A DNA stretch of 64,000 bases from the NCBI RefSeq assembly GCF_013415905.1, contig NZ_CP058909.1, positions 806,001 to 870,000 on the forward strand. Direction: 5' to 3'. Below the pieces are notes generated by a model. The model was not told the DNA's origin, did not search any database, and saw nothing but the letters and a program-made list of their open reading frames with translations. Within the stretch, counting starts at the first letter, position 1; the number at the start of each line of letters is the position of its first letter. Of this stretch, positions 1 to 8,559 are shown piece by piece. The position numbers were made by a program, and so were the translations under genes. This DNA is from Halosimplex pelagicum (GTDB lineage Archaea > Halobacteriota > Halobacteria > Halobacteriales > Haloarculaceae).

Positions 1-324
1 CTCGGCGACGACGTTGTGGGGCGTGCCCTCGCCCGTCCACTCCCAGACGACTTTCGTCCCGGGGTCGACCCGCACCGCCGCGGGGCCGAACCCGAAGGCG
101 CCGCCGTTGCCCGAGACGCCGACCTCGACCGTGACCTCGCTCTCGCCCGTCTCGTCGACGACGCCGTCGACGTTGCCGACGTTCGAGAACCAGTCGGAGA
201 GATCCGTCGACTGGGCGGCCGCCGGCCGCGCGCCCATCGCGGCCAGCCCGCCGGCCGTCGCCCCGATAGCGAGGGTCTTCATGGCGTCGCGACGCCCCTC
301 GTCGATACCGTCGTCCGTGCTCAT
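1..324 (-). CDS. Halocyanin-type blue copper protein (5' part, runs off the window)
   Basis: The first 108 residues are visible; the C-terminus lies beyond base 1. The protein starts with a Tat-type signal (GRRDAMK followed by an Ala/Gly-rich hydrophobic stretch ending near PAAAQ), so it is exported folded. The mature part contains the halocyanin/plastocyanin hallmarks: a Gly-Phe-Gly-Pro loop, VRVDPGTKVVWEWTGEG, then PHNVV, whose His is the first type 1 copper ligand. The remaining Cys, His and Met ligands are outside the window. Halocyanins are small membrane-associated electron carriers. Divergent placement next to nirK suggests it donates electrons to nitrite reductase (inference). Confidence 0.85.
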   Translation of the reverse strand, partial: MSTDDGIDEGRRDAMKTLAIGATAGGLAAMGARPAAAQSTDLSDWFSNVGNVDGVVDETGESEVTVEVGVSGNGGAFGFGPAAVRVDPGTKVVWEWTGEGTPHNVVAE

Positions 325-362
325 ACACGACCGTTGCCGCCTTCTCCAAATAACCCCCCTCG

Positions 363-411
363 GGCGTTCCCAGGCTCCGGGAACGCCGCCGGGTGGCGGC
401 GAACGTGTTCG
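363..411. promoter_or_regulatory. Two inverted repeats between halocyanin gene and nirK
   Basis: The 163-nt divergent intergenic region holds two palindromes. One is a perfect 9-nt inverted repeat (363-371 with 379-387, 7-nt spacer). The other, at 400-411, has CGAAC and GTTCG arms separated by 2 nt. A possible TATA element (cttatcc, 446-452) follows and would start nirK transcription just before its ATG. From memory, haloarchaeal denitrification genes controlled by NarO carry CGAAC/GTTCG arms with a 4-nt spacer; the spacing here is shorter, so assignment is tentative. Confidence 0.45.
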
Positions 412-487
412 GCCCGCTCCTCTCGGGGCGAGAACCCGCGTCGCCCCTTATCCGTGCGGTCCACTCACATCCGGGTGTGAACCGGCC

Positions 488-1573
488 ATGACTCCCAAAT
501 CCACCCGTCGGACGTTCCTGAAGACCGGCGCCGCGGCGGGCGCCGCGGCCGTCGCCGGCTGTGCCGGCGAGATCCCCGACGACAGGGTCACCGTCACCGA
601 GGTCGACAGCGCCCCGCGGTCGCTCGACGCCCCGAAGGAGCCGACGGTCGACCGGGTCGCCGCCGACCCGACGGCGATCCCCGACCCCGTCGACCGCGAG
701 GAGTCCGCCACGGTCGAGGCCGAACTCACCACGCGGGAGGTGACCGCCGAGATCGAGGACGGCGTCACCTTCGAGTACATGACCTTCGACGGCCAGATCC
801 CGGGGCCGATGATCCGCGCTCGCGTCGGCGACACGGTCGACCTGACGGTCCACAACGCCGAAGACAACCGGATGCCCCACAACGTCGACCTCCACGCGGT
901 CCGTGGCCCGGGGGGCGGCGCCGAGGCCACGAACGTCGCCCCCGGCGAGACCGAGCGGGTCCGGTTCAAAGTGACCTACCCGGGCGCGTTCATCTACCAC
1001 TGCGCGGTCGCCAACATGGACTACCACATCTCCTCGGGGATGTTTGGCATCATCCTCGTCGAACCGGAAGGGGGCCTCCCCGAGGTCGACCGGGAGTTCT
1101 ACCTCGGCCAGCACGAGGTGTACACCGACGGCGAGACCGGCCAGGAGGGCCACCACACCTTCGACATGGGCGCGATGGCCCGCGAGGAGCCCACCTACGT
1201 GCTCGTCAACGGCGAGAAGTACGCCGTCACGCCGGACAACTACGGCGCGATGGCCGCCGAGACGGGCGAGACGGCGCGGGTGTACTACTGCGTCGGCGGC
1301 CCGAACCTCGCCAGCTCGTTCCACCCCATCGGGAGCGTCTGGGACGAGGTCTACCCCCAGGGCGGGCTGGGCGGCCGGCCACAGCGGAACATCCAGACGA
1401 CGCCGGTCCAGCCGGGCAGCACCGCCATCGCCACGATGCACTACCCCGTCCCCGGCCCGATCAAGCTCGTCGACCACGCCCTCTCCCGGGTCGCCCGCAA
1501 GGGCGCGATGGCCGTCGTCGGCGTCGAGGGCGAGGAGAATCCCGAAATCTTCGACCCGAACCCCGACGGCTGA
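488..1573 (+). CDS. nirK: Copper-containing nitrite reductase NirK (Tat lipoprotein)
   Basis: Reduces nitrite to nitric oxide outside the cytoplasmic membrane, the key step of denitrification. The 361-residue product begins with a Tat signal (TRRTFLK) and a lipobox with Cys25, so it is probably lipid-anchored. Two cupredoxin domains follow. Type 1 copper ligands are visible at His131, Cys172, His180 and Met185. Type 2 copper ligands are His136, His171 and His330, with the catalytic Asp134 and His279 also in place. The ATG at 488 is chosen because the Tat signal begins there; the reading frame is open further upstream but that part is unlike any protein. It is divergent from a halocyanin gene, a likely electron donor. 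Confidence 0.93.
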   Translation: MTPKSTRRTFLKTGAAAGAAAVAGCAGEIPDDRVTVTEVDSAPRSLDAPKEPTVDRVAADPTAIPDPVDREESATVEAELTTREVTAEIEDGVTFEYMTFDGQIPGPMIRARVGDTVDLTVHNAEDNRMPHNVDLHAVRGPGGGAEATNVAPGETERVRFKVTYPGAFIYHCAVANMDYHISSGMFGIILVEPEGGLPEVDREFYLGQHEVYTDGETGQEGHHTFDMGAMAREEPTYVLVNGEKYAVTPDNYGAMAAETGETARVYYCVGGPNLASSFHPIGSVWDEVYPQGGLGGRPQRNIQTTPVQPGSTAIATMHYPVPGPIKLVDHALSRVARKGAMAVVGVEGEENPEIFDPNPDG

Positions 1574-1679
1574 CCGACCGTCTCGGCGGTCGCCGTCGAG
1601 GACACGACCGCGGGCGACGGTCGCCGGTGATGCGGCCAGACATGTGAACACTCAAGCATCAGCCGGCGGGAGGGCGGGT

Positions 1680-3074
1680 ATGGACGCCGACCCGACGTTC
1701 TACGACGACCGGCTCGCCGCGGAGATGGACCGCGGCGAGTTCGTCCTCGCGGTCGTCACCGCGACCAAGCCCGACTTCTACAAGCAGGCGCCCGTCGTCG
1801 CCGCCGCCCGCGAGCGCGGCCTCCCCTGTTTCGTGGTCCACACCGGCCAGCACTACGACGACCTGCTCGGCCACGGCCTCGAAGAGTACGACCTCGAACC
1901 CGCGATCGCCGCCGATCTGGGCATCCGCGGCGACCTGAGCGAGAAGACCGCCCAGACGATGCTCGCGGTCAAGCAATTGGCCGACCGCCTCGACGAGTGG
2001 CCCGATACGACCGTCCTCCCGCTGGTCCACGGCGACACCCACGCCGCCGCTATCTTCCCGCAGGCCTGGCTGTTCGCCACCAACCAGCAGGTCGCACACA
2101 ACGAGGCCGGCCTGCGCGCGATGGCCCCAGACTACGACGCCGTCCCCGACACGGACGAGGGCTACCCCGACCCCGCGGCGCTCGTCGACGCCCAGTGGGA
2201 CGGCGAGTGGTCGGTCGACCGCACCGAGCCGTTCCCCGAGCAGTACGACACCTTCGTCGGCTCCGCCGCCGCCCGCTACCAGTTCGCCCCCGTCGAGCTC
2301 AACCGCGAGCACCTCGAATCGGAGGGCTACCCCCGCGAAGTCGACGGTGACGAGCGCGTCCCCGTCGTCGGCAACTCCGTCGTCGACGCCATCGACATGA
2401 AGGCCGACCACGACGGCGAGAGCGTCTTCGACGTGTATCCCGTCCTCGAAGCGCGTGACGACTGGGTCCGCGTCGACATCCACCGCCGCGCGAACCTCCT
2501 CCCCGGCCGCTTCCGGGCGCTCGTCGAGGGCGTGATCGCGCTGGTCGAGGACGGCTACAACGTCAACTTCGTCGAACTCACGGCGACGCGCCACGCGCTG
2601 GAACGGCACGGCTACCGCGACCGCTTGCAGCGCCTGGCCGACGAGCGCGAGAACTTCCTGTTCACCGGTCTCTGGAAGAAACACGCCCACGTCTACGAGT
2701 TCCTCCGCTCGGGGCAGTGTCTCGCCGAGTTCACCGACTCGGGCAGCATGCAGGAGGAACTCAACTACATCGACGAGGCCTGCTGTCTCACCGCCCGCTT
2801 CAACACCGACCGCCCCGAGACCGTCTTCGACGCCGAGACGAACCTGCTCGTCCCGCCGGTCTCCGGCGAGTTCGTCCACGAGACGGTGACTCACGCCCTC
2901 GAGACCGACGCCGTGCGCGAGCGCCTGCAGTCCGGCCCCGACCTCTACGGCGAGGACGTGGGCGAGCGCATCGTCGACTACCTCGCCGAGCGCCGCGACG
3001 CCGATGTCTTCGAGTGGTCCCACGAACGGCAGGGCTTCGACGATCTGGACGGACAGTCCGTCGACTACCTGTAG
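1680..3074 (+). CDS. wecB: UDP-N-acetylglucosamine 2-epimerase-like protein
   Basis: 464 residues. The N-terminus (ATKPDFYKQAPVV, then VVHTGQHYDD) and the LVHGDTHAA and HNEAGLRA blocks are characteristic of the non-hydrolysing UDP-GlcNAc 2-epimerase family, which makes UDP-ManNAc for cell-surface glycans. A second Rossmann half with the VDIHRRANLLPGRF, FTGLWKKHAHVYEF and LAEFTDSGSMQEEL segments carries the UDP site. It is about 90 residues longer than the bacterial enzymes because of an extra segment around residues 150-230. The standard symbol is given by family; the exact substrate is not proven. The ATG at 1680 gives an N-terminus that fits the fold. It stands alone between genes of unrelated function. 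Confidence 0.8.
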   Translation: MDADPTFYDDRLAAEMDRGEFVLAVVTATKPDFYKQAPVVAAARERGLPCFVVHTGQHYDDLLGHGLEEYDLEPAIAADLGIRGDLSEKTAQTMLAVKQLADRLDEWPDTTVLPLVHGDTHAAAIFPQAWLFATNQQVAHNEAGLRAMAPDYDAVPDTDEGYPDPAALVDAQWDGEWSVDRTEPFPEQYDTFVGSAAARYQFAPVELNREHLESEGYPREVDGDERVPVVGNSVVDAIDMKADHDGESVFDVYPVLEARDDWVRVDIHRRANLLPGRFRALVEGVIALVEDGYNVNFVELTATRHALERHGYRDRLQRLADERENFLFTGLWKKHAHVYEFLRSGQCLAEFTDSGSMQEELNYIDEACCLTARFNTDRPETVFDAETNLLVPPVSGEFVHETVTHALETDAVRERLQSGPDLYGEDVGERIVDYLAERRDADVFEWSHERQGFDDLDGQSVDYL

Positions 3075-3128
3075 CGGCGCGGATCGGCGTCGAAGGCGGT
3101 GTAACGGCTGAAAACGGCGGAAACCACT

Positions 3129-3377
3129 CTAGCTACCGTACTCTTCTTCGAGGTACTCGACGATATCGTCGCTCTCGGGCATGCCCTCGACGTCGTTCTC
3201 GGGGTCGACGAGGACGGGGACGCCCGTCTGGCCGCTCACGTCCTCGACCTCGGTCCGCTCGGAGTGCGACCGGGGGACCATGTGCGACTCGTAGTCCAGA
3301 TCGAGTTCGTCGAGCTTGCTCGTGACCTTCGCGCAGTAGGGACAGCCTTCGAGTTCGTACAGTTCGAGGTTTGCCAT
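3129..3377 (-). CDS. Glutaredoxin-like protein
   Basis: 82 residues with a thioredoxin fold. The redox motif CPYC (Cys12, Cys15) lies after the first beta strand, the cis-proline motif TGVPVLVD is at about residue 51, and a C-terminal helix ends EYLEEEYGS. This is the layout of glutaredoxin and of the N-terminal domain of glutathione S-transferases. Haloarchaea lack glutathione (they use gamma-glutamylcysteine), so the physiological reductant is unknown. It converges on the wecB-like gene with a 54-nt gap. The ATG at 3377 gives a full-length domain. Confidence 0.85.
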   Translation of the reverse strand: MANLELYELEGCPYCAKVTSKLDELDLDYESHMVPRSHSERTEVEDVSGQTGVPVLVDPENDVEGMPESDDIVEYLEEEYGS

Positions 3378-3654
3378 CGCTCCGACTTGGGGATCCACGG
3401 TAAAAGGGCCAACGGTCGTGTGTACCCGCGGCGCAGGAGCGGACCGGGGCGAGCGGGGCGTCGACGGACCGGTCCGACGCCGCTCAAAGCCAGGTTGAAG
3501 CTTACGGGGGTGGTATTTGTGTCCCGACTGACGATCCGAGTGCGATGAGAGACGACCGCCACCCTGACCGGTCACCCGCGACCGGCCTCCACGACGGACG
3601 CATCGCCCGTAGACAGCCCCGCGACGCTCGCGACCACCTCGCGGAGGTGGTCGA

Positions 3655-5157
3655 ATGAGCCTCCTCGCCGGCGAGGACGGACTCTCCGCACGAGTGCGCC
3701 GCAGTGCGCGGCCCGCCTTCCTCGCGCTCCTCGTCGCGACGCTGGTCACGAGCCCGCTGGCCGGCGTCGTCGCCGCCGGTGCGGCGACCGCCCCCTCCTT
3801 CGAGGAGTCGATCACGACGGTTCAGCAGGGCGAGACGGCCGAGATCGCGATCAACACGACGGGCGCGAGCGGCGAGCCCGTCCAGTTCGTGGTCGGCGAC
3901 GCCGACGCCGAGGACCAGAACTTCGAGGCGCGCGCGACGGTCACCGACGCCGACGGCGACGGGACCGTCGTCGTCCGCTTCGACACCGACGCCGTCGACG
4001 AGGGCGGCCCCGAGTCGTATCTCACGGTCGCCGGCGACGACACCATCGAGAACCGGACGGAGCTCGCGGGCACCGACGACCCGCTCGCGCCGACGGCCTA
4101 CGACCTCACGCTGGGCGACCCCGCCGACCCGACCGCGATCGGCACGCTGGCGCTGCTGAGCGCCGACGGCGAGTCGCCCGGCGACGGCGAGACGGCAACG
4201 CCGCGCCCGGAGCACGACGGGACGACCATCGACACGACCGACGGCGAGGTCCGCGTCGCCCCCGAGGTCGGGCAGACCATCGCCGGCGAGACGACGCTCG
4301 ACGCCGGGACGCCCGTCTCCGTCCGGGTGGTGTCCGACTCGCCGTCGTCGCCGTTCCTCGTGACGGCCGAGGCGACGGTCGACGACGACGGCACCTTCGA
4401 GGGCACGTTCGACTTCAGCGACATGCCGTCCGGGACGCCCATCGACGTGAGCGTCCGCACCGACGACCGCTTCCTCACCGCCGAGTCGGGTCGGATCGTC
4501 GACTGCGAGCCCGAGTGTCCGACGGGGACGGCGACCGCCGGTGGTGACGACGGCGAAGCCGCGTCGGGCACGCCGTTGAGTACCGACGAGATCCAGGTCC
4601 GGAGCCCCGTCCAGGTCGCCCAGGGCGACGTGGCGCGGGCCCCCGTCACCTTCGGCGACGCCGACGCGCTGACGGTCACCCTCGGCGACGAGGAAGCGGT
4701 CAACTACGAGACGACCGCGGTCGTCCGCGACACGAACGGCGACGGCCGCGCGGTCGTCGTCGTCCGGACGGATGCGGCCGACGACGCCGACCGGCCCGTC
4801 CTCGCCGTCGCCGAAGCCGGCGAGACCCGGCCGGCGAACGTCACGAGCGAGACGACCCTCGACGGCGCGCTCGACCCGTTCGAGTACGACATCTCCGTGT
4901 CCGCCGGCACCGCGGCCGACGGCGAACCCGACGCCATCGGGACGCTCGTCGTCCTCGCCGACGACGGGGGCGCGGGCGGCGACGCCTCGACGGCCACCGC
5001 CGACGACCCGCCCGCCGACCCCGCCGGCCCCAACGGCGCGACGGTCGCCGCCGATGGCGGGTCCGGCTCCCCGCTCACCGGCCTCGCCGCGCTCGCGGTC
5101 GGCGGCCTGATCGCCTTCGGCGGCGTCGCCGTGTTCCTCGGCTTCGTCCGGAACTGA
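3655..5157 (+). CDS. Secreted surface protein with two related beta-domains and C-terminal membrane anchor
   Basis: 500 residues. An N-terminal signal peptide is visible (hydrophobic stretch at about 20-43 ending AAGAAT). Two homologous halves follow: VQQGETAEIAINTTG with VVRFDTDAVDE in the first, and VAQGDVARAPVTFGDAD with VVVVRTDAADD in the second. Each ends in a TAYDLTLGDPADPTAIG-like or EYDISVSAGTAADGEPDAIG block. This resembles the haloarchaeal BGTF-type surface domain, but I cannot confirm the family. A Ser/Thr/Pro-poor acidic linker and one C-terminal transmembrane helix (LAALAVGGLIAFGGVAVFLG) anchor it. A strong Shine-Dalgarno sequence (ggaggtgg, 3643-3650) precedes the ATG. Function unknown; probably a cell-surface component. 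Confidence 0.75.
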   Translation: MSLLAGEDGLSARVRRSARPAFLALLVATLVTSPLAGVVAAGAATAPSFEESITTVQQGETAEIAINTTGASGEPVQFVVGDADAEDQNFEARATVTDADGDGTVVVRFDTDAVDEGGPESYLTVAGDDTIENRTELAGTDDPLAPTAYDLTLGDPADPTAIGTLALLSADGESPGDGETATPRPEHDGTTIDTTDGEVRVAPEVGQTIAGETTLDAGTPVSVRVVSDSPSSPFLVTAEATVDDDGTFEGTFDFSDMPSGTPIDVSVRTDDRFLTAESGRIVDCEPECPTGTATAGGDDGEAASGTPLSTDEIQVRSPVQVAQGDVARAPVTFGDADALTVTLGDEEAVNYETTAVVRDTNGDGRAVVVVRTDAADDADRPVLAVAEAGETRPANVTSETTLDGALDPFEYDISVSAGTAADGEPDAIGTLVVLADDGGAGGDASTATADDPPADPAGPNGATVAADGGSGSPLTGLAALAVGGLIAFGGVAVFLGFVRN

Positions 5158-5402
5158 CCGCCGCCCGGTCGCCGCTCCGCTCTCTTCTGTTCCCCTTCTC
5201 CGACCTTCTTCCCACCTTCTCCGCTCTCCTCTGTTCCCCTCCTCCGCTTCCCGTGCGCCGTTCCTTTCCCGCACCTCACGGTGCCTCGCCGCTGGCGCCG
5301 GTCGTCGTTCGACTCCGGGGTCGTCGGAACAGGCGGCGGTCGCGCCGCTCGGTGTTGTCGCCGAGCGAATGCGGACCGTGCCGACGGCGGGAGCCGTCGG
5401 GC
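5158..5402. other. Intergenic region with a long polypyrimidine tract
   Basis: This gap separates convergent genes. From about 5160 to 5280 the plus strand is almost entirely C and T, with repeated cttct, ccttctcc and tctcc units. It probably acts as the termination zone for the upstream surface-protein gene. No open reading frame here looks like a gene. Confidence 0.5.
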
Positions 5403-6011
5403 CTACCGGTCGAGCGCGAGGGCCGCGAGCGCGGCCACCGCGAGACAGACGAAGAAGAAGAGGACGCCGGGTTCGACCACGTCGAAGACGACCCAGGCGA
5501 GCGAGCCGGGCTCGCCGACGGTCGCGTTGGGACTCGCGGGACCGGCGCCCGAGCCGCCGATGGAGGGGCGGGCGACCCGTTCGGCCCCCCACTGGACGAG
5601 CAGGGCGGCGACCCCGAGCAGGCCGATCCCGCCGACCACGTCGGTCAGCGTGCGCTGGACGCGCGGGCGCATCTCCTCGTTCCCGACGATCACCAGCGGG
5701 TCGCTCGCCGGGCCGTAGACGGTCATCTCGTTGCCCTTCTCGGAGTAGCGGCTGTCGACGGGCTCGACCAGGCCGGCGGCTTCGAGGTTCGAGACGTGGT
5801 AGTGGACGTTCTGGACGGACGTGTCGACGGCGTCGGCGATCTCCGAGGCGGTGCGCGGCCGCTCGAACAGCGCCCGGTACACCGCCCGGCGCGTGTCCGT
5901 CGCGAGCGCGTCGAGCACGTCGTCGGTCTCCTCGCCCTCGACGTCGAGGACCCGCAGTCGCTCGTCGCTGGTCGCCGTCCGGTCCTGGATCCGCTCGATG
6001 AGTCCCGACAT
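5403..6011 (-). CDS. ArsR/winged-helix regulator with C-terminal membrane domain
   Basis: 202 residues. The N-terminal half is a winged helix-turn-helix: DVLDALATDTRRAVYRALFE, then RTASEIADAVDTSVQNVHYH as the recognition region, then SNLEAAGLVEPVDSRYSEKG as the wing. This is the ArsR-like layout common in haloarchaeal regulators. Two hydrophobic segments near residues 127-147 and 173-200 make it a membrane-anchored DNA-binding protein. The segment between them contains an NATVG possible glycosylation site. The signal it senses is unknown. The ATG at 6011 places a short helix before the domain. Confidence 0.8.
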   Translation of the reverse strand: MSGLIERIQDRTATSDERLRVLDVEGEETDDVLDALATDTRRAVYRALFERPRTASEIADAVDTSVQNVHYHVSNLEAAGLVEPVDSRYSEKGNEMTVYGPASDPLVIVGNEEMRPRVQRTLTDVVGGIGLLGVAALLVQWGAERVARPSIGGSGAGPASPNATVGEPGSLAWVVFDVVEPGVLFFFVCLAVAALAALALDR

Positions 6012-6123
6012 CTGTCCGTATCGGTCCTTCCCTCGCTCCCCATATAGCCCTGCCCGAAGGTTAAATCCCGCTTTGAACGGTCGTCGTCGGTCGGTAGCGA
6101 AACCTCCGACCCGCTCACGGGGC

Positions 6124-7125
6124 TCAGAGCCGCGGCGCGACGTCCGCACCGAGGCGCTCGACGCAGTCGACCATCGCGTCGGTGCCGATCCCGGGGTAGT
6201 AGGTCCGTAGAATGACGTGGACGTCGTCGCCGAGCGCCTCGCCGTAGCGCTCCAGTTCCGCGACCACGTCGTCGGGCGTCCCGAAGACCGCGTCGTCTCT
6301 GAGTTCCGAGCGGCGCTCCTCGGGGAGTTCGTCGATCGCCTCGCCCTCGTACCACTCGGCGTAGCGCCGCTGGAGGTAGAAGTAGCCGTCGCGCATCGAC
6401 TCCCAGGCGTCCTCGCGGGAGTCACCGACGAACCCGTGGGCGAGGACGTACACCTGGAACTCGCCGTCGAGACCCTCCTCGTCGCGGACGCGGCGGATGT
6501 CCTCGACGCGCTTTCGAACGCCCGCCAGCGACAGCGAGGAGGGCGCACACCAGCCGTCGCCGACGCGGGCGGCCCTGCGCACCGCGGGCCTGGCGGCGCC
6601 GCCGAGGAATATCGGCGGGCCGCCCGCGGGTTTCGGCGTCACGGTCGTCCCTGGGTCGATGTCGTGGAACTCGGCGTCGACGCCGACGGGGCCCTCGGAC
6701 CACGCGCCCCGCAGGAGGTCCACGGTCTCCTCGGTGCGGGCGACTCGCTCCTCTTTCGGGACGCCGAAGTTCTCGAACTCGGCGTCGCGGTAGCCGATGG
6801 AGCAGCCGACGGCGAGGCGCCCGTTCGACAGCAGGTCGACGGTGGCGGCGTCCTCGGCGAGGCGGACCGCGTCGTACAGCGGCGCGAGGGCGATGCAGGT
6901 ACCGATCGTCACGTCGTCGGTGGCCGCGGCGAGCGCGCCCAGCGCGGGCATCGTCCCCGAGAGGTAGCCGTCGTCGGTGAAGTGGTGTTCGGAGGCCCAC
7001 GCCGACGCGAGGCCGGCGTCGTCGATGGCGCCGCCCAGTTCGAGCAACTCGTCGTAGATCGCTTCGTGCGACCGGTCGTCGTCCGGGCGGCGCTGGCAGG
7101 TGAACAGGCCGGTACCCAGATCCAT
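6124..7125 (-). CDS. LLM class flavin/F420-dependent oxidoreductase
   Basis: 333 residues of a luciferase-like TIM barrel. Signature segments include the N-terminal GTGLFTCQRRPDD strand, WASEHHFTDDGY, GTCIALAPLYDAVRLAEDAA, LSNGRLAVGCSIGYRDAEF, and IFLGGAARPAVRRAARVGDGW near the phosphate-binding site. The family uses reduced FMN or F420 on diverse substrates; haloarchaea make F420, so either is possible. The ATG at 7125 is preferred because upstream in-frame sequence has no family resemblance. It is divergent from a histidine kinase gene, with a palindrome between them. Confidence 0.85.
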   Translation of the reverse strand: MDLGTGLFTCQRRPDDDRSHEAIYDELLELGGAIDDAGLASAWASEHHFTDDGYLSGTMPALGALAAATDDVTIGTCIALAPLYDAVRLAEDAATVDLLSNGRLAVGCSIGYRDAEFENFGVPKEERVARTEETVDLLRGAWSEGPVGVDAEFHDIDPGTTVTPKPAGGPPIFLGGAARPAVRRAARVGDGWCAPSSLSLAGVRKRVEDIRRVRDEEGLDGEFQVYVLAHGFVGDSREDAWESMRDGYFYLQRRYAEWYEGEAIDELPEERRSELRDDAVFGTPDDVVAELERYGEALGDDVHVILRTYYPGIGTDAMVDCVERLGADVAPRL

Positions 7126-7154
7126 ACCCCCGAGTAGGGGCCGGCGTGTGAAAT

Positions 7155-7171
7155 ACTCCCACGATGGGAGT
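7155..7171. promoter_or_regulatory. Perfect 7-nt inverted repeat in divergent promoter region
   Basis: actccca and tgggagt arms are separated by 3 nt. They lie 29 nt upstream of the oxidoreductase start and 87 nt upstream of the kinase start. The position suits an operator or repressor site for the oxidoreductase, but no regulator is identified. Confidence 0.4.
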
Positions 7172-7257
7172 GAACAGTTATCTCCACCGGGCGCGTAGGT
7201 CACTCGAAGACGCGCTGGCGGCCGTCGATCCCGGACGCCGGCGCCGACACTCGCAGT

Positions 7258-8514
7258 ATGGTCGGCCTACACACGCACGTCCAGACGCTCGCTTCCTACC
7301 TGAGCGAACGCGTCGGACGGCGGGGCGGACGCGCGGCGCGCGGCCGGTCGGAGCCGGCGCGACTCGCCGACGAGCGGCCGCTCCGCGCGGACGGCGGGTT
7401 CGACCGGATGCTGGAGAACCCGTCGCTCGTCGCGGCGGCGCTGGACTCGCTGGACGACGTGTTCTACGTCTACGACACCGACGCGAAACTGGTCGCCTGG
7501 AACCGGCGGCTCAACGACGTGTTCGACACGACCGACGCGGAGTTGCGGGGGACCCACGCCGAGGAGTTCTTCATCGAGGCCGACCGAGAGCGGGTCCGCG
7601 AGGCCGTCGCCGAGGTGTTCGACGAAGGGGAGACCACGGTCGAGGCGCGGGTGAAGACCGCCGGCCCGGTCGTGCGCTTCCAGCTGTCGGGCCACCGCCT
7701 CGTCGACGACGACGGGCGCGTCGCGGGGTTCAGCGGGATCGGCCGCGACGTGACCGAGAACCACGAGCAAGCGGTCCGGCTCTCGCTGCAGAACGAGCGC
7801 CTGGAGTCGTTCGCCAACGTCGTCAGCCACGACCTGCGCAACCCGCTGCAGGTGGCCATCGGCCTCGTCGACGTCGAGCGCCGCGACCGCGACTCGGACC
7901 GCCTCGACCGGGTCGCCGACGCGCTCGACCGGATGGACCGGATCGTCAGCGACGTGCTCACGGTCGCGCGGGAGGGCAGCGACCTCGAAGACCCGACCTC
8001 GGTCGCCCTGGCAGTCGTCGCACGGGACGCCTGGGAGACCGTCGACACGGGGGCGGCGACGCTGGACGTGCGGACCCAGACCGCCGTCGAGGGCGACCCC
8101 GACCGGCTCGACCGGCTGTTCGCGAACTGCTTCCGGAACGCCGTGGAGCACGGCTCCACGAACCCTCGGTCGCAAGCTCCCGAGGACGCCGTCGAGCACG
8201 GCTCGACGAGCAGTCGGCCGGAGGCCGACGACGCCGTGGAGCACGGCGGCGACGGCCTGACCGTCTCCGTCGTCGACACCGAACGGGGCTTCGCAATCGA
8301 GGACGACGGCGTGGGCATCCCGGTCGACGACCGCGAACGGGTCTTCGACGCCGGCGTCTCCCGGAGCAGCGACGGCACCGGCTTCGGCCTCGACATCGTC
8401 CGGACCGTCGCCGAGGCCCACGGCTGGACGGTCACGGTCGGCGAGAGCGAGACGGGCGGCGCCGCCTTCGAGTTCGACCTCGGCCTCGTCGAACCGTCGG
8501 CCGACGACGACTGA
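7258..8514 (+). CDS. PAS-domain sensor histidine kinase
   Basis: 418 residues, no transmembrane segment, so it is a cytoplasmic sensor. A PAS domain spans about residues 55-165 (LDDVFYVYDTDAKLVAWNR to GFSGIGRDVTENHE). The dimerisation/phosphoacceptor domain follows, with the H-box SFANVVSHDLRNPL. The ATPase domain has an N-box FANCFRNAVEHG at about residue 290, a DDGVGIP G1-box and GTGFGLDIV G2-box. Directly after the N-box is an unusual insertion of about 31 residues in which AVEHG occurs twice more. No response regulator gene adjoins it. The start is the first ATG of the frame; the first ~45 residues are Arg-rich and not part of a domain. Confidence 0.88.
   Translation: MVGLHTHVQTLASYLSERVGRRGGRAARGRSEPARLADERPLRADGGFDRMLENPSLVAAALDSLDDVFYVYDTDAKLVAWNRRLNDVFDTTDAELRGTHAEEFFIEADRERVREAVAEVFDEGETTVEARVKTAGPVVRFQLSGHRLVDDDGRVAGFSGIGRDVTENHEQAVRLSLQNERLESFANVVSHDLRNPLQVAIGLVDVERRDRDSDRLDRVADALDRMDRIVSDVLTVAREGSDLEDPTSVALAVVARDAWETVDTGAATLDVRTQTAVEGDPDRLDRLFANCFRNAVEHGSTNPRSQAPEDAVEHGSTSSRPEADDAVEHGGDGLTVSVVDTERGFAIEDDGVGIPVDDRERVFDAGVSRSSDGTGFGLDIVRTVAEAHGWTVTVGESETGGAAFEFDLGLVEPSADDD
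8138..8247 (+). repeat. Three-fold in-frame repeat encoding AVEHG in the kinase N-box region
   Basis: Near-copies of the sequence gccgtggagcacggc occur at about 8140, 8188 and 8232 (the middle one reads gccgtcgagcacggc), with spacing of about 45-48 nt and Ser/Thr/Pro-rich linkers between. The first copy is the true N-box; the other two form an in-frame expansion. Confidence 0.75.
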
Positions 8515-8559
8515 CTGGGCGACCGACCCGCGCCGAGAGCGCGCGCTACCGCGCTCCGC

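Noticed and set aside
14..487. Upstream extension of the nirK reading frame
   Set aside because: It is the antisense shadow of the halocyanin gene; the Tat signal at 488 marks the true start.
1659..3023. 454-codon minus-strand frame opposite the UDP-GlcNAc epimerase-like gene
   Set aside because: Typical antisense shadow; the plus-strand frame has clear family motifs.
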